Assembly: GCF_021917145.1 (NCBI RefSeq)
Contig: NC_061064.1
Location: 3,521,137 to 3,585,136, forward strand
Reading direction: 5' to 3'
Length of the DNA stretch: 64,000 nt
From: Hypomesus transpacificus
Lineage: Eukaryota > Chordata > Actinopteri > Osmeriformes > Osmeridae
Shown here: positions 1 to 12,552 of the stretch, one piece after another
How positions within the stretch are numbered: the first letter of the stretch is position 1
Layout of the letters: every line of letters begins with the position of its first letter
Program-made: the position numbers and the translations under genes
Notes under the pieces: generated by a model
Told to the model about the DNA's origin: nothing
The model's input: only the letters and a program-made list of their open reading frames with translations
Database searches by the model: none

Positions 1-1224
1 CCTGTCAATATGAGTCTCCAGCATGACAAAGTCAATTGAACTTGAATCTTTTCCCAGATATTCACCTCGACCTCTTACAATAAGCGCAGTACACAGACCA
101 TCACATTTGTTAATCCGTATAATCGAAAATGTGTCTTTGTAATGATATGGTTCTCCTCAAATCAGTCGTGTTCCCAGTTCAGATACAAGGCGTATATTAC
201 ATTTTAGATGTGGTAGCAAATAGACTCGTTTAGAGCCATCTAATCATCTTATATGTCCTGCTGTGCTGAGAGCATAACATTTGAATGGACCTAAAGATAA
301 GTGATAACTGTTCAAAAGAAAAGGGGATTTTGCCCTTTGTGTATCGTGCTGTTTGCGTGTACCAGCAGACCCTCCCAGCGTCCTTATTCACCTGACGTGT
401 GCGATTAGTCTTACAATGCAACCAACGTTAGGTACCGACCACATCCCATGAGGATTTATACAAATTATGTCTGTTTGTCTCTTGGCATTGGGAATATGTA
501 AATCTCTTTTATAGGACAAAAAAAGGGAAACTTGAAACGCTTTACTGATACACGGCAATGTCTTTTATTTGTATTTGCGAGGGGAAAACGTAATGAATCC
601 CGGTCTGGAATGTAGGATGCTTTTAAGCATTTATTCTTCTGAAATGTCCATATCCTCTCTTCCTTGCACTCTCTCCGTCTCCTGCTCCTCTCTTTGTCTG
701 CTCTGAAAACATTCCAGAGAGTTTAGGACCTGTGTGTGTGTTTGTGTGTGTGTGTTTAGCAGACAGGTGGCGCTGTCCTTAACCGGACATATCTTGACAG
801 TCAAAAGTGGCTTCCTATCCTCATCAACTTCATTGTGGTTGTAATGACACTGAGGGGTTAGATGGGTGACACACAAACTTCCAGGAAGCATCTATCACAT
901 TTGCTTTCATGTGTCCAGGTTGGTATGTCACTGGAAGTGTAGAGATCTAAACCTTCAAGGCCACAGTGTCACCTTGCGCTCTCTCTCTCTGTCTCTCTTA
1001 CTCTCTCTGTCTCTCTTACTCTCTCTGTCTCTCTTACTCTCTCTGTCTCTCTCTGTCTCTCTTACTCTCTCTGTCTCTCTTACTCTCTCTGTCTCTCTTA
1101 CTCTCTCTGTCTCTCTCTTACTCTCTCTGTCTCCCTTACTCTCTCTGTCTTTCTCTGTCTCTCTCTCTCGCTCTCTCTCAGGAAATCTTTTGTTCTTTAG
1201 GGCTGGTTAATTGTCGCTCATTAG
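1..1224. other. No gene seen; CT-rich and TG-rich simple repeats
   Basis: No coding exon can be supported here. A short TG tract lies near 733-757. A long imperfect CT array occupies about 978-1180, in which CTCTCTCTGT and CTCTTACT variants alternate. Long reading frames made of Leu and Ser across this array are a product of the repeat and not genes. Confidence 0.6.
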
Positions 1225-1338
1225 AATGGGAGACAAGATCGTTTAGTAATCATTTGGGACAGTGTGGACACTGAACTGAAGCGGCTGGTTTCCCTGGTGT
1301 CTGAGGTGAAAGGTGCGTCTGAGGACACTGTGGCCTGA
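1225..1338 (+). CDS. Possible last coding exon of an unidentified + strand gene
   Basis: Seen: an acceptor-like ATTAG ends at 1224, followed by an open frame that closes with TGA at 1336-1338. The translation ends in an amphipathic stretch (VDTELKRLVSLVSEVKG) and then an acidic tail (ASEDTVA). AATAAA follows at 1480-1485 and again near 1541, as expected for a short 3' UTR. Inference: this is the final exon of a gene whose other exons lie left of the window or in the unassigned first kilobase. I do not recognise the protein. The CT array just upstream could serve as a polypyrimidine tract, but it also makes chance acceptors likely. Confidence 0.35.
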   Translation, partial: NGRQDRLVIIWDSVDTELKRLVSLVSEVKGASEDTVA

Positions 1339-2344
1339 TTGGTGTAGCGTAGTGCCAGCTGATGGAGCCTAACCTTACTCAGCCACGTGGGGTTGAAATG
1401 GATGAACTTGAATGACGATGTTAGTCAAACATGTATAACAGATTTATTTATGATTGTGATTCATGTTAAATGATTTTGAAATAAAACTGTTCAAATATGT
1501 AAAGTTTTTGACAGTTCAAATGCCAGTCTTGGAAAGCAAAAAATAAAGGTTTATGTGAATTTTTGAAATAACAATGGGTTTTGTCTTTGTGTGTGTATGT
1601 GTGTGCACACCAACCTATTGGTCTACAGAATAAGTGTTTTTTACATGTATTGTGTAGGATACTTTTGGGGGGGATAGACAAAGATCAGTCATTTAGGAAA
1701 CATACAGGTATTTTATTTCCAGAGTACAAACAAAAATGCTTACAATATTCTACACCTGTGAATGGCTAAACATGGGTTCCATCTGATTGTTTCTTATGCA
1801 GTGTCATCTGGGAGCCTGGGATTTTGACAGTGTTAAGTCCCAAAATACAATTTATAACAGTAACGCACCCAGATAGGAATTGTTACTGTCATTTACCCTG
1901 AGATGCAATGTATTGTATGTTCCTAATCCAACAAAACAAACAATGATAATAAAATATCATCGATCCTTTCATTTACAAATATATATAATACAGTGATATG
2001 TTATGAATCAGAATTATGAATCAAGCAATTGTAATGAACAGTGGGACAGAGACATATACATGTATTTACAACTTCAAACTGAAGCATAAATTAATATATC
2101 ACAACATGTGATTTGTTAAACATGGACCTCCTCTATAGTCTGAATACTTACACCTAAGGAGATCCATATGTAGGTATTAAATCTAGGGCCAGTTGTGGCC
2201 CGTGTGATTTGACATTTTGTTCATGTTTTGAACATGACCAAATGTTCATGTTCACACCATATGCTGTGGCCCTGTCCTATAACTGATCACTCGTTCTATT
2301 CTCCTTTCTTTATAAGCTCTCTCTCTCTCTCTCTCTCTCTCTTG

Positions 2345-2396
<52 letters not shown>

Positions 2397-2440
2397 ATTT
2401 CTCTCTTCTCTCACTCGACCTCTCTTTCTCTCCCTATCCC
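1339..2440. other. Intergenic region between two convergent 3' ends
   Basis: No exon-like segment is visible. The stretch is AT-rich. A TTTATT near 1712 reads AATAAA on the minus strand and could serve slc13a2. A CT dinucleotide array of about 80 bp lies at 2317-2398, just after the slc13a2 stop codon on that strand. Confidence 0.5.
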
Positions 2441-2923
2441 TCAGGGTTTTCCATGGGTGACGTTGGCCCAGTCAGGGAAGGTGTTCAGCTTGAACATAGC
2501 TGATCCCCAGGTATTGATACCGAGGTTTACAGACAGAATCCCAATGATGTTCAGTATGAAACCTGCCTTTACCTGAGGGGGGGAAAAAAAACAGTAAACA
2601 TGTGAAAAAACATGTATTTTCATGGCTTTGTATTTTGGTTCAGTAGGTGTGCTATTTTGCTGCTCACCATATCGATAACTTTGAGGTTTCCGTAAGAGAA
2701 GGCAATGGCGTTGGGAGGGGTGGCCACAGGCAGCATGAAGGCCAGAGAGGCAGAGATGGTGCAGGGGATCATCACATACAGGGGGTGCAGCTTGATTGCT
2801 GTGGCCTGGGAGAAGGGATAGAAGAACATGAGTGTGAGTGTATGTGTGTGTGTGTGTGTGGTGTGCATATGCATGCTGTGTGTGTGTGCGTGTGTGTGTG
2901 TGTGTGTGGTGTGCATATGCATG

Positions 2924-2985
<62 letters not shown>

Positions 2986-5900
2986 TGTACATATGTGTGC
3001 TGTGTGTGTGTGTGTTTACCATGGATGCCAGGATGGGTAGGAACAGTGTGGTAGTAGCGGTGTTGCTGGAGCACTCAGTGAAGGTCCCCACCAGCAGGCA
3101 CAGCAGCAGAGAGATGGCGAAGGGAGGGATACTCTGCAGGGGAGACAAACTATCCCCCAGCCACTGGGACAGACCAGACTCCTGCATACACACACACACA
3201 CACACACACGTTTATAAATAAATACCTCTCTTCAGGCATAAAGGACACTGTTATAGAAAATGTAGACATAAATATATCATCAAACTCGATACAAACAGCA
3301 TGTCTCAATTGGGGGAGAAGGTTTTTTTTTCCTGATATTGTTTAGGTACTGTAGTAATAGTTAAATGAATAATATATTAGATGACAGCAGTTGGACTGAC
3401 CTCACTGCCAGCGGCCAGAGCGAAGCCCCCTCCGAGCAGCAGGATGATGTTCCAGGGCATGCGCTCGTGGACCACCTTCCAGTTCAGCAGCATAGGGGGG
3501 GCCTCCTTCACAACTAGATGGAGGGGGTGGGGGGCAGAGGGCGGGGGTGAGATTAGGGTTGCATTGCTTTAGTCTTCGTTGAGCAATAAACTAGAAAAAT
3601 GAAGATGAGTTGAATCCAATCCTGTTTTTGTTTTTGTTGTTGTCTTACCTGGTTCCCCTCCCTCTTCCACCTCCTCACCCTGGGATCCCCCACAGCAGCC
3701 AAACCGGGGCAGACGTGACGGGACGACGAAGAAGAGGGTTGACATGAAGATGGCCACCGTCCCATCTGTCACATACCTGGGGGACAGGCAGAAAATGACA
3801 AACCATTGGGAAGACATCCCTCGGGTCTGTATGTGTGTGGACGGGTGTGTGAGAGTGGTGTGGTGAGGCGGTGTAGGTGTGGTGTGGTGAGGGGGTGTAG
3901 GTGTGGTGTGGCATGGGGGTGTACGTGTGGTGTGGTGTGGGGGTGTAGGTGTGGTGTGGTGAGGGGGTGTAGGTGTGGTGTGGTGAGGGGGTGTAGGTGT
4001 GGTGTGGCGTGGGGGTGTACGTGTGGTGTGGTGTGGGGGTGTACGTGTGGTATGGGGGTATAGGTGTGGTGTGGTGTGGTGTGGGGGTGTACGTGTGGTA
4101 TGGGGGTATAGGTGTGGTGTGGTGAGGGGGTGTAGGTGTGACTCACTGTCCATCTTTGTTGAACAGGTTTGTGGCCCAGCCTGGCATGAAGCCTGGTTCT
4201 CTGGTGAACCACATCACAACCAGCAAGACGAAGATGGTCAGAACGCCTCCCTCGGCAAAGGACATTCTCCCCAGTTTCCTGTACTCCTCCTTCATCACCT
4301 CGTACGCCTCCTTATCTCCCTCGTTCTTACTGCCACAGCCAAATGACTTCTTCATGCTGGGAAGGGTGCAAAGGTCAAAGGACACACCACAAGTTTATAA
4401 AACTGTAGAACCGTGGCTCTAAAAACAGGGACAAGTTTCAGTCCAGTAGTTTGGTCAGCAGTTGGTGAGTGATGGAACCTTACTTGAGGCCCATGTACAT
4501 GAATTGCAGCCAGAGCCAGGACAGGCTCAGCATGATCACCATGTTGGGGAAGGCAAAGCCGAACCAGCTGGCGAAGTTGACCACATCATTGTTTGCAGGG
4601 AAGAGCCTGTGAAGCATGACAGGAAACCAGACAAGACAGGGGGATAAGGCAAAAGGAGAAAAGTCAAAGTAAGACCTAGAGCAGTAGTGTTGAGTGTGTG
4701 GAGGGGAATGACAGGGAGTTTGCACAAGTGTGTTTTTGTGTGTTGTGTGTGTGTGTATGTGGGAGGGGGGGTGCATGTGTATGAGGGTGCATCTGTGTGT
4801 GAGTGGTTCCATGTGTGTGTGGGCGCATGTGTCTACGAATGCGTCTGTTTGTATGTGTGTTTATGAATGTGTGTGTTTCTTACTTGTCCACTTGTCCCTT
4901 CAGGATGAGGTTGGGGGTGGTGCCGGTGAGGGTGGCCGTGCCTCCTATGCTGGCTGAGTAACACACACTGAGACTCATCCCTTTGGTCAGGAGGAGGTAC
5001 TTCAGATCCCTGGCCTTCTTCCTCACCTCCAGGATGGAGTCCACATCCCTCTCCTCATCCCTGGTCACAGCTGGGGCGACCAAGATCTTTAGTTAGCTAT
5101 GTTAGGCTATGCTCTTCAAAAGGAAATTGTCTAAAGGGAGTGGGGAGTGAGGTTTAGGATTATGTTAAAAGGTTGTTTATGAACCCTTACAGTACATACA
5201 AGGTTCGTGTCCCTCAATATTTCTAAAAAGTTCTTGCAGTCATGGTTCTAGACTAGACGGAAGGCCACCGTGTCAGAAATGTAACGGAGCGGGATCAGAA
5301 CGACTGCACGTTCGCGTGTGTGTCCGTGCGTGTGTCCACCACATCTGATGTCCTCTCCTCGGCACCACTTACTCATATCACTCAGTTGAGTCTTGACGAT
5401 GTCCTCCTTGGACGTCTTGGTCTCCAGCTCGAAGGCCTGGTTGTCATTGCCGGTGTTCCCCAGCTCCCTCTCATCGGCACTGGCCTCAGTAGCACACAGC
5501 TGCTCCAGCACCGCCTGGGCGATGGGCAGCATCATGGCCGTGGTGGCCGTGTTGCTGATCCACATGGACAGGAAGGCCGTCACCCCCATGAAGCCCATCA
5601 TCAACCTGGGTAGATTTGGTGGGGGGGGGGGGGGTGGATGAGGCAAGAGGCACACCAGGAAGAGAGAGACAAGAGACAAACAAGAGAGTGAGGAAGGTGG
5701 AGGATTGTGTCTTGTGTCAGTTGATCGTGCAGTTGGTTGTACGGGCGTTCGAGCCGCTCCTACAGCATCGTGGACACTTACAGTGCAGGTCGCACACCCA
5801 CCAGGAGCAGCACTCGGAGGGCGATGCGTTTGTGGAGGTTCCAGTTCTCGACGGCGATGGCCACCAGAAGACCCCCGATGAACAACATGTTGGAGTCCGT

Positions 5901-7984
5901 GAGATACTGAACACACACCTGTTTCACCCGGCGCGTTCCACACACAGACAGAGATGAATGCACACGTCAGGTTGTGAATGCACACTGGGAAAATCCTATT
6001 CCATCCTTTTTGGAAGTCTCAGAACAACGGTCAAATGATTTACATCTGAGCTACACTCAGAATCAGAATCAGATTCAGAATCAGAAAGGGATTTATTTGC
6101 CATGAAAGTTTGCACAGACAAGGAATTTGCTTTGGCAGGAAGGTGCATACAATAAACATATAGGAATCTTAAATTTAAATATGTGGTCTAACTATACTAA
6201 GGATACATAAACTAGCAATACTAAATCATCCATCTGGGGTACACTTTCACAATGCTAAATAAGGTACAAGACATGGACGCGCTGGTGAACTGTGGGAAGA
6301 TTGCATACCGCTCCAGACGTCATGATGCCCATCATAGGGAAGAGAATGACGGGCAGGAGAGCAGTCATAGCCAGGGGTATGCACTCTGTACACCAGTACA
6401 GAGCCATCAGGATGATGGCATAGCCACAGCGAGCCTCCTGTGAATCCACACATACAAACACATGTGAAAACACACAAACAAGCTAGCACATGCACACGCA
6501 CACGCACATTAAGACAAAGGCAAGCATGCTAATGCAGACACATTCAAAGACAGGCACACAAAAACACATGCATGTGCATAACATGTGTGAGGCATTAAGA
6601 TTGTTACTACTGCATCTGTATCTTATCTACCTCATAATTTTACTAAACAAAGACTTCACATAGATAACTGGTACCTTTGCTCCTAAAACTTTAAAGATAC
6701 TACTTTATGAGCTTTGAAGAGCAGCACCACTTTATGGAGTCTAATCTTTTTGAATCTTTCCGTCTGAAAACTTTCCACACCTCTGCAGGAACTCTGTCAA
6801 TGACTCAGCACAGCAGGTGGTTGCGTTTGTGTTCAAGAGGGCAGTGATCTTCAAAAGAGTAACTCTACCTACCATCTCCAGATGTGAACATGGCTGATAC
6901 GTTTAGCCACAAGTCAAACATTATGTACCTGGACTCATATTTTCTATCCGTTTTCTATTTGTTTATCCTTCAGTGGGATGCGTTGTGTGATGACATCCCC
7001 AGAGAGACAGCCTTCCCAGATGTCCCAGCACCAGGGACTATCCAGTGCAATTTATCATTTTCCGTTTCAGACAATTGTATGAGTCTCAAACAAAGTTTAA
7101 GACTCATTTTGTAAGTTAAAATGAAAGCTCTTGTCAAATTGTTTAGCGAGTTGTGTTTCAAGTCGATTTCTACTGGGGTTGTGGATTAACAAGTGACCCG
7201 GGATGCGAAAAACGTGTTGGTGTCTTAGGGTCATTAGGTTATTATTATCAGCCTTAACCTAAGCCTTTATCTTCAGATAATTGCTGTGCAAAGCTGATTG
7301 CAAGGACCTAACCTTTCTGTTAACATCACTTTGTTATCAGCTGATCTTCTTGTCCTGATTGAATACACCTTCAAGTCAACATGCATCACTGATACCAATA
7401 ATAGTTTAAAGTATATTCTGAGTCAAATGTTATTGTGCTTGATAATATTAGACTATGTATAGCTTGGTTTTCTATGTTTGTATTGGGAAAATAATGTTTG
7501 CACAGTAGTGTTCTGACAATATTGAGTCATCTTTGCTTCACTGTAACAGGGATATTTAATTCAATCTCTACACTTCCCTGTGTAATGTTTCTATGCGAGT
7601 CCTAGTCCATAGTCAAAGCAGCTTATAAAGTTTCTTAAGTCATTTCACCAAAAGTGAATTTTCATGTTTCTTTTTCAAGCCAGCATGTAGTTCCTCTCAG
7701 ATTTTCCAAGATTTTCTGAGATTCAAGATCATCTTTAGTTCTCACTTGACACATGACTACATAATCTTCCCACATCCATACATAACGTGCCTATCCCCAC
7801 CCCCCCCCCCCCCCCCTCCCTAACACACAAGCACACACACAAACACACACACAAACACACACACAAACAACAGAGTACTTACACTCGTAGGGATAACCAG
7901 AGGGAGAGGCAGGATCAGGAGCGGTGTGAGAAAGATGATGACGTAGTTCCTGGACCTCCATAACCAGAGAAGACCCCTAAACAT
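2441..7984 (-). CDS. slc13a2: Solute carrier 13A2, Na+/dicarboxylate cotransporter (NaDC1 type)
   Basis: Moves succinate, citrate and other Krebs-cycle intermediates with sodium across the plasma membrane, in mammals at renal and intestinal brush borders. Coding exons, in transcript order: 7984-7883, 6437-6309, 5906-5782, 5605-5373, 5070-4884, 4606-4484, 4356-4147, 3776-3649, 3513-3401, 3181-3020, 2805-2668, 2572-2441. They sum to 1782 nt, 593 aa, with every phase consistent; human SLC13A2 has 592 aa. The two Na+/substrate SNT motifs are present ([10 protein letters not shown] in exon 4, [12 protein letters not shown] in exon 10), as is [11 protein letters not shown] in exon 5. The tail ends WANVTHGKP, with an N-glycosylation sequon near the C-terminus as in NaDC1. 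The start is the ATG before [10 protein letters not shown]; another in-frame ATG at 8072-8074 is less like the family. Introns carry TG repeats and a GT-rich minisatellite. SLC13A3 or SLC13A5 is possible but fits less well, and vtn and sebox nearby favour A2. Confidence 0.93.
2843..3018. repeat. TG microsatellite inside slc13a2
   Basis: Nearly pure TG runs broken by two GTGCATATGCATGCTG islands fill the short intron between the slc13a2 exons at 3181-3020 and 2805-2668. The repeat makes up most of this intron. Confidence 0.9.
3842..4140. repeat. GT-rich minisatellite, about 24-bp unit
   Basis: About 12 imperfect copies of a unit resembling GTGTAGGTGTGGTGTGGTGA lie in the slc13a2 intron between the exons at 4356-4147 and 3776-3649. 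Copies differ by swaps such as TAGG/TACG and GAGG/GTGG. Minus-strand frames rich in His, Thr and Pro are shadows of it. Confidence 0.85.
6057..6228 (+). repeat. Dispersed repeat, AATCAG family, copy 1
   Basis: Begins with repeated AATCAG/ATTCAG hexamers, then GGATTTATTTGCCATGAAAG and TTTGCACAGACAAGGAATTT. It shares this order with copies at 8839 and 40372. It lies in the slc13a2 intron between exons 2 and 3. I do not know its published family; the hexamer start and AT-rich end suggest a short non-LTR or MITE-like remnant. Confidence 0.65.
7796..7870. repeat. Poly-C run and CA microsatellite
   Basis: A C tract of about 19 bases is followed by CACACACAAA-type repeats in the first intron of slc13a2, a few bases before the first coding exon as read on the + strand. 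Confidence 0.85.
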
Positions 7985-8421
7985 GGCTTTCCAAAAGTAC
8001 AGCACTGACCCCAAGTCAAAGGAAAAACACCCAGTCACCCCACAGGTATAGCTCCACACAAGTTCTGGAGACAAAGAGGCTCTTTAATCAGAGATGGAAA
8101 AACTGTAAGAGCACAGAGATATGGCTGCACTTCTGATCCCCAGCTGACGGATGTGTGGAGGACAGAGCAGGGCTTGTAAGAACCAGACTGACAGCTGCAG
8201 AGGGAACCAGAGATAGGATGGTTTGTAATTAGTCAGAAAGTTGGTGTGTATATAACAGGAAACAAATCAAATATTAACTCAACAAAGAAGGAGGGGATAT
8301 CAGAGATAAGGAGAGACGAGGCTACGAGGGGCTGAGGGAGGAGGGTTTGAGTGTGAAAATAGACTGTTTACCCAATGATTGTGATGCATTCTTACAGATC
8401 AGTTCCCAGTATGTGAAAACA

Positions 8422-8615
8422 GGGAGTGAGATGGCTGAGCCGTTAGGGAGTCGGGCTATTAATCAGAAGGTTTCCAGTTCGATTCCTGACCGTGCCAAAT
8501 GACGTTGTGTCCTTGGGCAAGGCACTTCACCCTACTTGACTAAAGGAGAATGTCCCTGTACTTACTGTAAGTCGCTCTGGATAAGAGCGTCTGCTAAATG
8601 ACTAAATGTAAATGT
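8422..8615 (+). mobile_element. tRNA-derived SINE (V-SINE type), copy 1
   Basis: The head is tRNA-like (GATGGCTGAGCCGTTAGGGA, and GTTCGATTC as B box). The body holds GTGTCCTTGGGCAAGGCACT and the tail GTAAGTCGCTCTGGATAAGA, ending in AAATGTAAATGT. Copies of the same unit occur at 13895, 30146, 30856 and 48077. The family is named from the conserved central block by memory. Confidence 0.85.
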
Positions 8616-8838
8616 ATAACGGTGTCTATTGACAGACACATGCTCACAGGACGAAGATTGGTGTTACTTTGGTGTTCGAGTTCCTTGGTGGTGAGGAAAT
8701 ATGTGTGATTGTAACTGTGTGATGGTTAAGTATCTATCAGGACTCAAACCAATCACCCAATTGTTACAACGGCAACAGCTGGCTATTTTTATCACAACAC
8801 TACATTCCCTACAGAGACATAAGCAGAGGTTCTTTAGT

Positions 8839-9080
8839 ATCAGAATCTGAATCTGAATTGAGTTTAATCGCGGACACAAACAAGGAATTTACTATGGTGG
8901 GCAGGTGCAAACAGTAACATTTAAACATAAGTAAAAAAAATACAAAATAAAAATAAACAACTACTGGCAGAGCTATAAAATAAAAATACAATATTATGTA
9001 AAATAAAGTTACAATGTATATAAAATAAAAAATAATATAGAATACAAATTATACTGAATATGTTAAAGTGACAGAGTGTA
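8839..9080 (+). repeat. Dispersed repeat, AATCAG family, copy 2
   Basis: Matches the copy at 6057 in ATCTGAATCTGAAT hexamers, ACAAACAAGGAATTTACT and GGGCAGGTGCAAAC, then runs into an A-rich, T-rich tail of about 140 bp. It is more diverged than the copies at 6057 and 40372. Confidence 0.6.
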
Positions 9081-11135
9081 TAGGTTAACTATTTACCTTT
9101 AACTAAATAACAATTTGAGCAATTTATTTTCGTATTTACTGAGGCAAGCCATAATGATGTATGTGTGGAGGCTAAAAAGTCTTGAACAGGTCCTGATGTC
9201 CTGACTTACAAGAATTATACAACTACTCAATGCAAGAATCTTCATTAGATGGGTTTCCTTCTTTGTGCATTTTGCACTTGCATGCATGCTCAGCAAGTCA
9301 GCTCTCAGATAAGGCCATGGAATTGTTGTAATAAAATCATAAAATATGAACTGTCTTTTACTGTAAATGATCATATTAATTTATTGGTTAATGCTTGATC
9401 ACTGCTGATATTTATGATCTTTATGAAGGCAATTTAAACATAACTAAGAGTGGAAAACATCTCGTGCTTAAATGGTACAGCTGGCATTTGTGCCAAATCA
9501 TGTACTACCTGCAGACAAAGGGGCTTTCTGACTCCATTAGATAAATGAAAGAGTTGATAATGATGATAGAGTTCAAATGAAATACACCAGAGTCTGATCC
9601 GTACATCCAACAGCTGATCCATACCTTGTGAGGCTGTGCTTAGACCAAGTGACTCAAACCAACAAGGTCATGAGAATACAGTCATCATCCCATGCACTGC
9701 TCTATCCCACTGTAGTCCAAGAGAAACTGTGCGTCATCCAGAGTTCATTGAACCACAGTTACCACAAATATTAGAGACAAATTTCAACAAAATGTTTAAT
9801 GTTTCATGCTTCTGTCAGAAAGTGTAACGTTTTTGACACATTTTGGCATCAATCTGATTCACTATGAGACAGCATTTGAGGCTGCTTGACATAATGTAAT
9901 CATAGTTAATTTGCAGTGGATTACTAAAAAATGAATGGTTGTTTCCCACAAGAAAGCAGCAGTTTACTGTCCTGACTCAATGACTTTTGTAACTCAGAGA
10001 TCAAGGTCTAGCAAAGCAAGGGTCTGCACATGGGTTCTTAAAGACTGTTACTTAACTTACAGAAATGCCCTAGCAGCACAAGGCTGACGGTGTCAGGGAA
10101 AGTGGGACTGAAATCCATTTTATATACATTTACTATTCCTTCAAGGTCACATACACGTGTTAATTCCACATATTTACAACTCAGACACAAAGAGAGCGCT
10201 ATGTTTTATGTGATTGCAATGCTCGCGCCATAACGTCTGCTGGCTCTCCGCCTGCCAGTACAGGTCCAGTGGACTATGCTCCTCTCTATCTGTAGGTAGA
10301 TTCTAGATTACATTATTTAAATATATCCATCCTGCAACCACAAGCTCTTTTTTTTTTGTGGTGAATCGGTTGGAGCCTTAGTGTTGGTGTGATGACAGCT
10401 GGGCAACAGACCGGTCTCAGTTCAGTTCAGGACTACTGGAGGTTTAACAAGATCACATGATCCAGATCTCAATCAATGGGATGTCCTATGCTGGTTTATA
10501 ACCATTTCCCGCTTGGTTTATGATCCGAGTCCCAAGGCTGACTGATCTGATAAAGGAAAGCTACAGTACAGTATTAAACAGCAGGCCGTCCAATTCTATA
10601 TAGAAGCTCTATCATACTCAACAACTCCGCCGATCAAAAGTCCACCTGAAGCTTACCGATTGGGCCCCGCCTTTCCTCCCCCAACATCCTCACATACAGG
10701 TTCCCCATCGAGATCATTTCAATTGTTCAAATAATCCCTGAAAAAAAGTAATTCCATATTCTACGATTTAGACTCAAGAGTTGTGAGCAAACTACTTCCA
10801 CCACTTAGGCACAGCTTTTCTTCCATCTTCAACATTACTTTCAAAGTGTCGAAAGCAGATGGAATCTATCAATGTTTAACGTAAGACTGCAAAAATAGCA
10901 TAAAAGACCAGGAAGTAGCAGGTGCCGTAATCTCTCTCTCTCTCTTTCACACACACTCACACACACTCTCACACACACACACGCACACACTGACACACTC
11001 TCTCACACACACTCACACACACACACAAAACATCAAGCTGCACAAGAACAACATGTCTTGTATTTTATCTGATCCCTTTTTACAACCGTTGATGGTTTTA
11101 ATTGACTAATACTGTACAAGGTACATACTTAATGA

Positions 11136-11296
<161 letters not shown>

Positions 11297-12552
11297 ATAC
11301 CTCAGATGACCCGCAGAGTTCAGTTCTGTACGATGTGAAAACATACATGTTTCTGTTACCCACTAGGTCCTTCTTTAGTTAAAGGCTTTTTATCAGCATT
11401 TCGTAAGTCAAGTTTATATTTCAGTGAAATGTAGTGCAGTGGAGTATATTGGCAGAGGAAACTAGTGGAGAAACAACCAGTTTTTACCTACATTGTCTTG
11501 CTAGAACTAGGCTTAATGCCATTTCAGTTATGAATGGGTGTAGATTGAGTGGAAGGAAACCAGTGTACCATAACCATCTTCAAATGGGAGGGCTTGAGAT
11601 GTTGAACGGACACTTTCCTGAGTCAGTCAGAGTAAATCTACTGAAGATTCATTTCAATCGTTTTTATGGTTCAGTGGGACATTCAGAGAAAACAGAAGCC
11701 AAAGCTAATGTGGACACATCCACATTAGCCTGGTCTTGTGAGCACCCTTCCTTGCACCTGTAATAACACAGTGCTTCATGTCACAGACAGTAAGAGCCTT
11801 CTAGGGGATATGAGGCTGAGGATGAGGCTGTGAAAGGAGAAAGGGCTGGTTATAGCTACCACGATATTGGGCTCCCACGCCCCCTGGTGGCCACAGAAGG
11901 TTCTGTCTTCCCCGCGATTCAGCTGTTCTTGGTACTGAACTTGTAAAGTTGCAAAACCGCCAGTCGAGCGATGAATTAACGGTATCACCAGGGCCACGAA
12001 AAGGGCGAATAGCGAGGCTCACATTGAAAGGTCAGCTAGATCTACAGAAGTAACTGCCTGCCTGCCTTGAGTTCACATAGCCCAAAGACCTATTCAGTCA
12101 GACTAGCCCTATTGATTGGACGCTCATGCACAGTGTACTGATGTGTTGTTAGTTCCTTCGTGTTAACTTCCAATCGGGACCTCAATGTGAGATTTTCAAC
12201 CGCTGACAACAAAGAGAATTCATACAGAACCTGTCCTGACAGAATCACAGCCCTGTGAGAGAACACTAAAGTGCCTGCGTTTAATGATTTATCACTGCCG
12301 AAGATTGATCGCTCGTGTAAACAAACAAGCAGCGGTCAATGACTCATTGTACCATGAAATATTGATCCTCTACTCCGATGTAATCTCTCCGTCAGACGGG
12401 GTTAGTTTTCCAAAGTGGCTTGCACACGACCGCATTGTAGTTGTGCGCTGTCCTTTTATATTTCAATAGACTATTCTCTTACGGAATTTTCGGTTCTCTA
12501 AACGAATAGTCGAACTATTGTTCGTTCTGGTTCGGAGACGGAGTGTGACAGC

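Noticed and set aside
866-1274. Leu/Ser-rich frames over the CT array near 1 kb
   Set aside because: They are translations of a CTCTCTGT simple repeat in alternate frames, with no conserved content.
2441-3205. A 254-residue minus frame with long His-Thr runs
   Set aside because: It joins true slc13a2 exons through the CA/TG repeat intron; only the exons at 3181-3020, 2805-2668 and 2572-2441 are coding.
3569-4212. His/Thr/Pro-rich repeat protein on the minus strand
   Set aside because: It is the translated GT-rich minisatellite; the real coding parts are slc13a2 exons at its edges.
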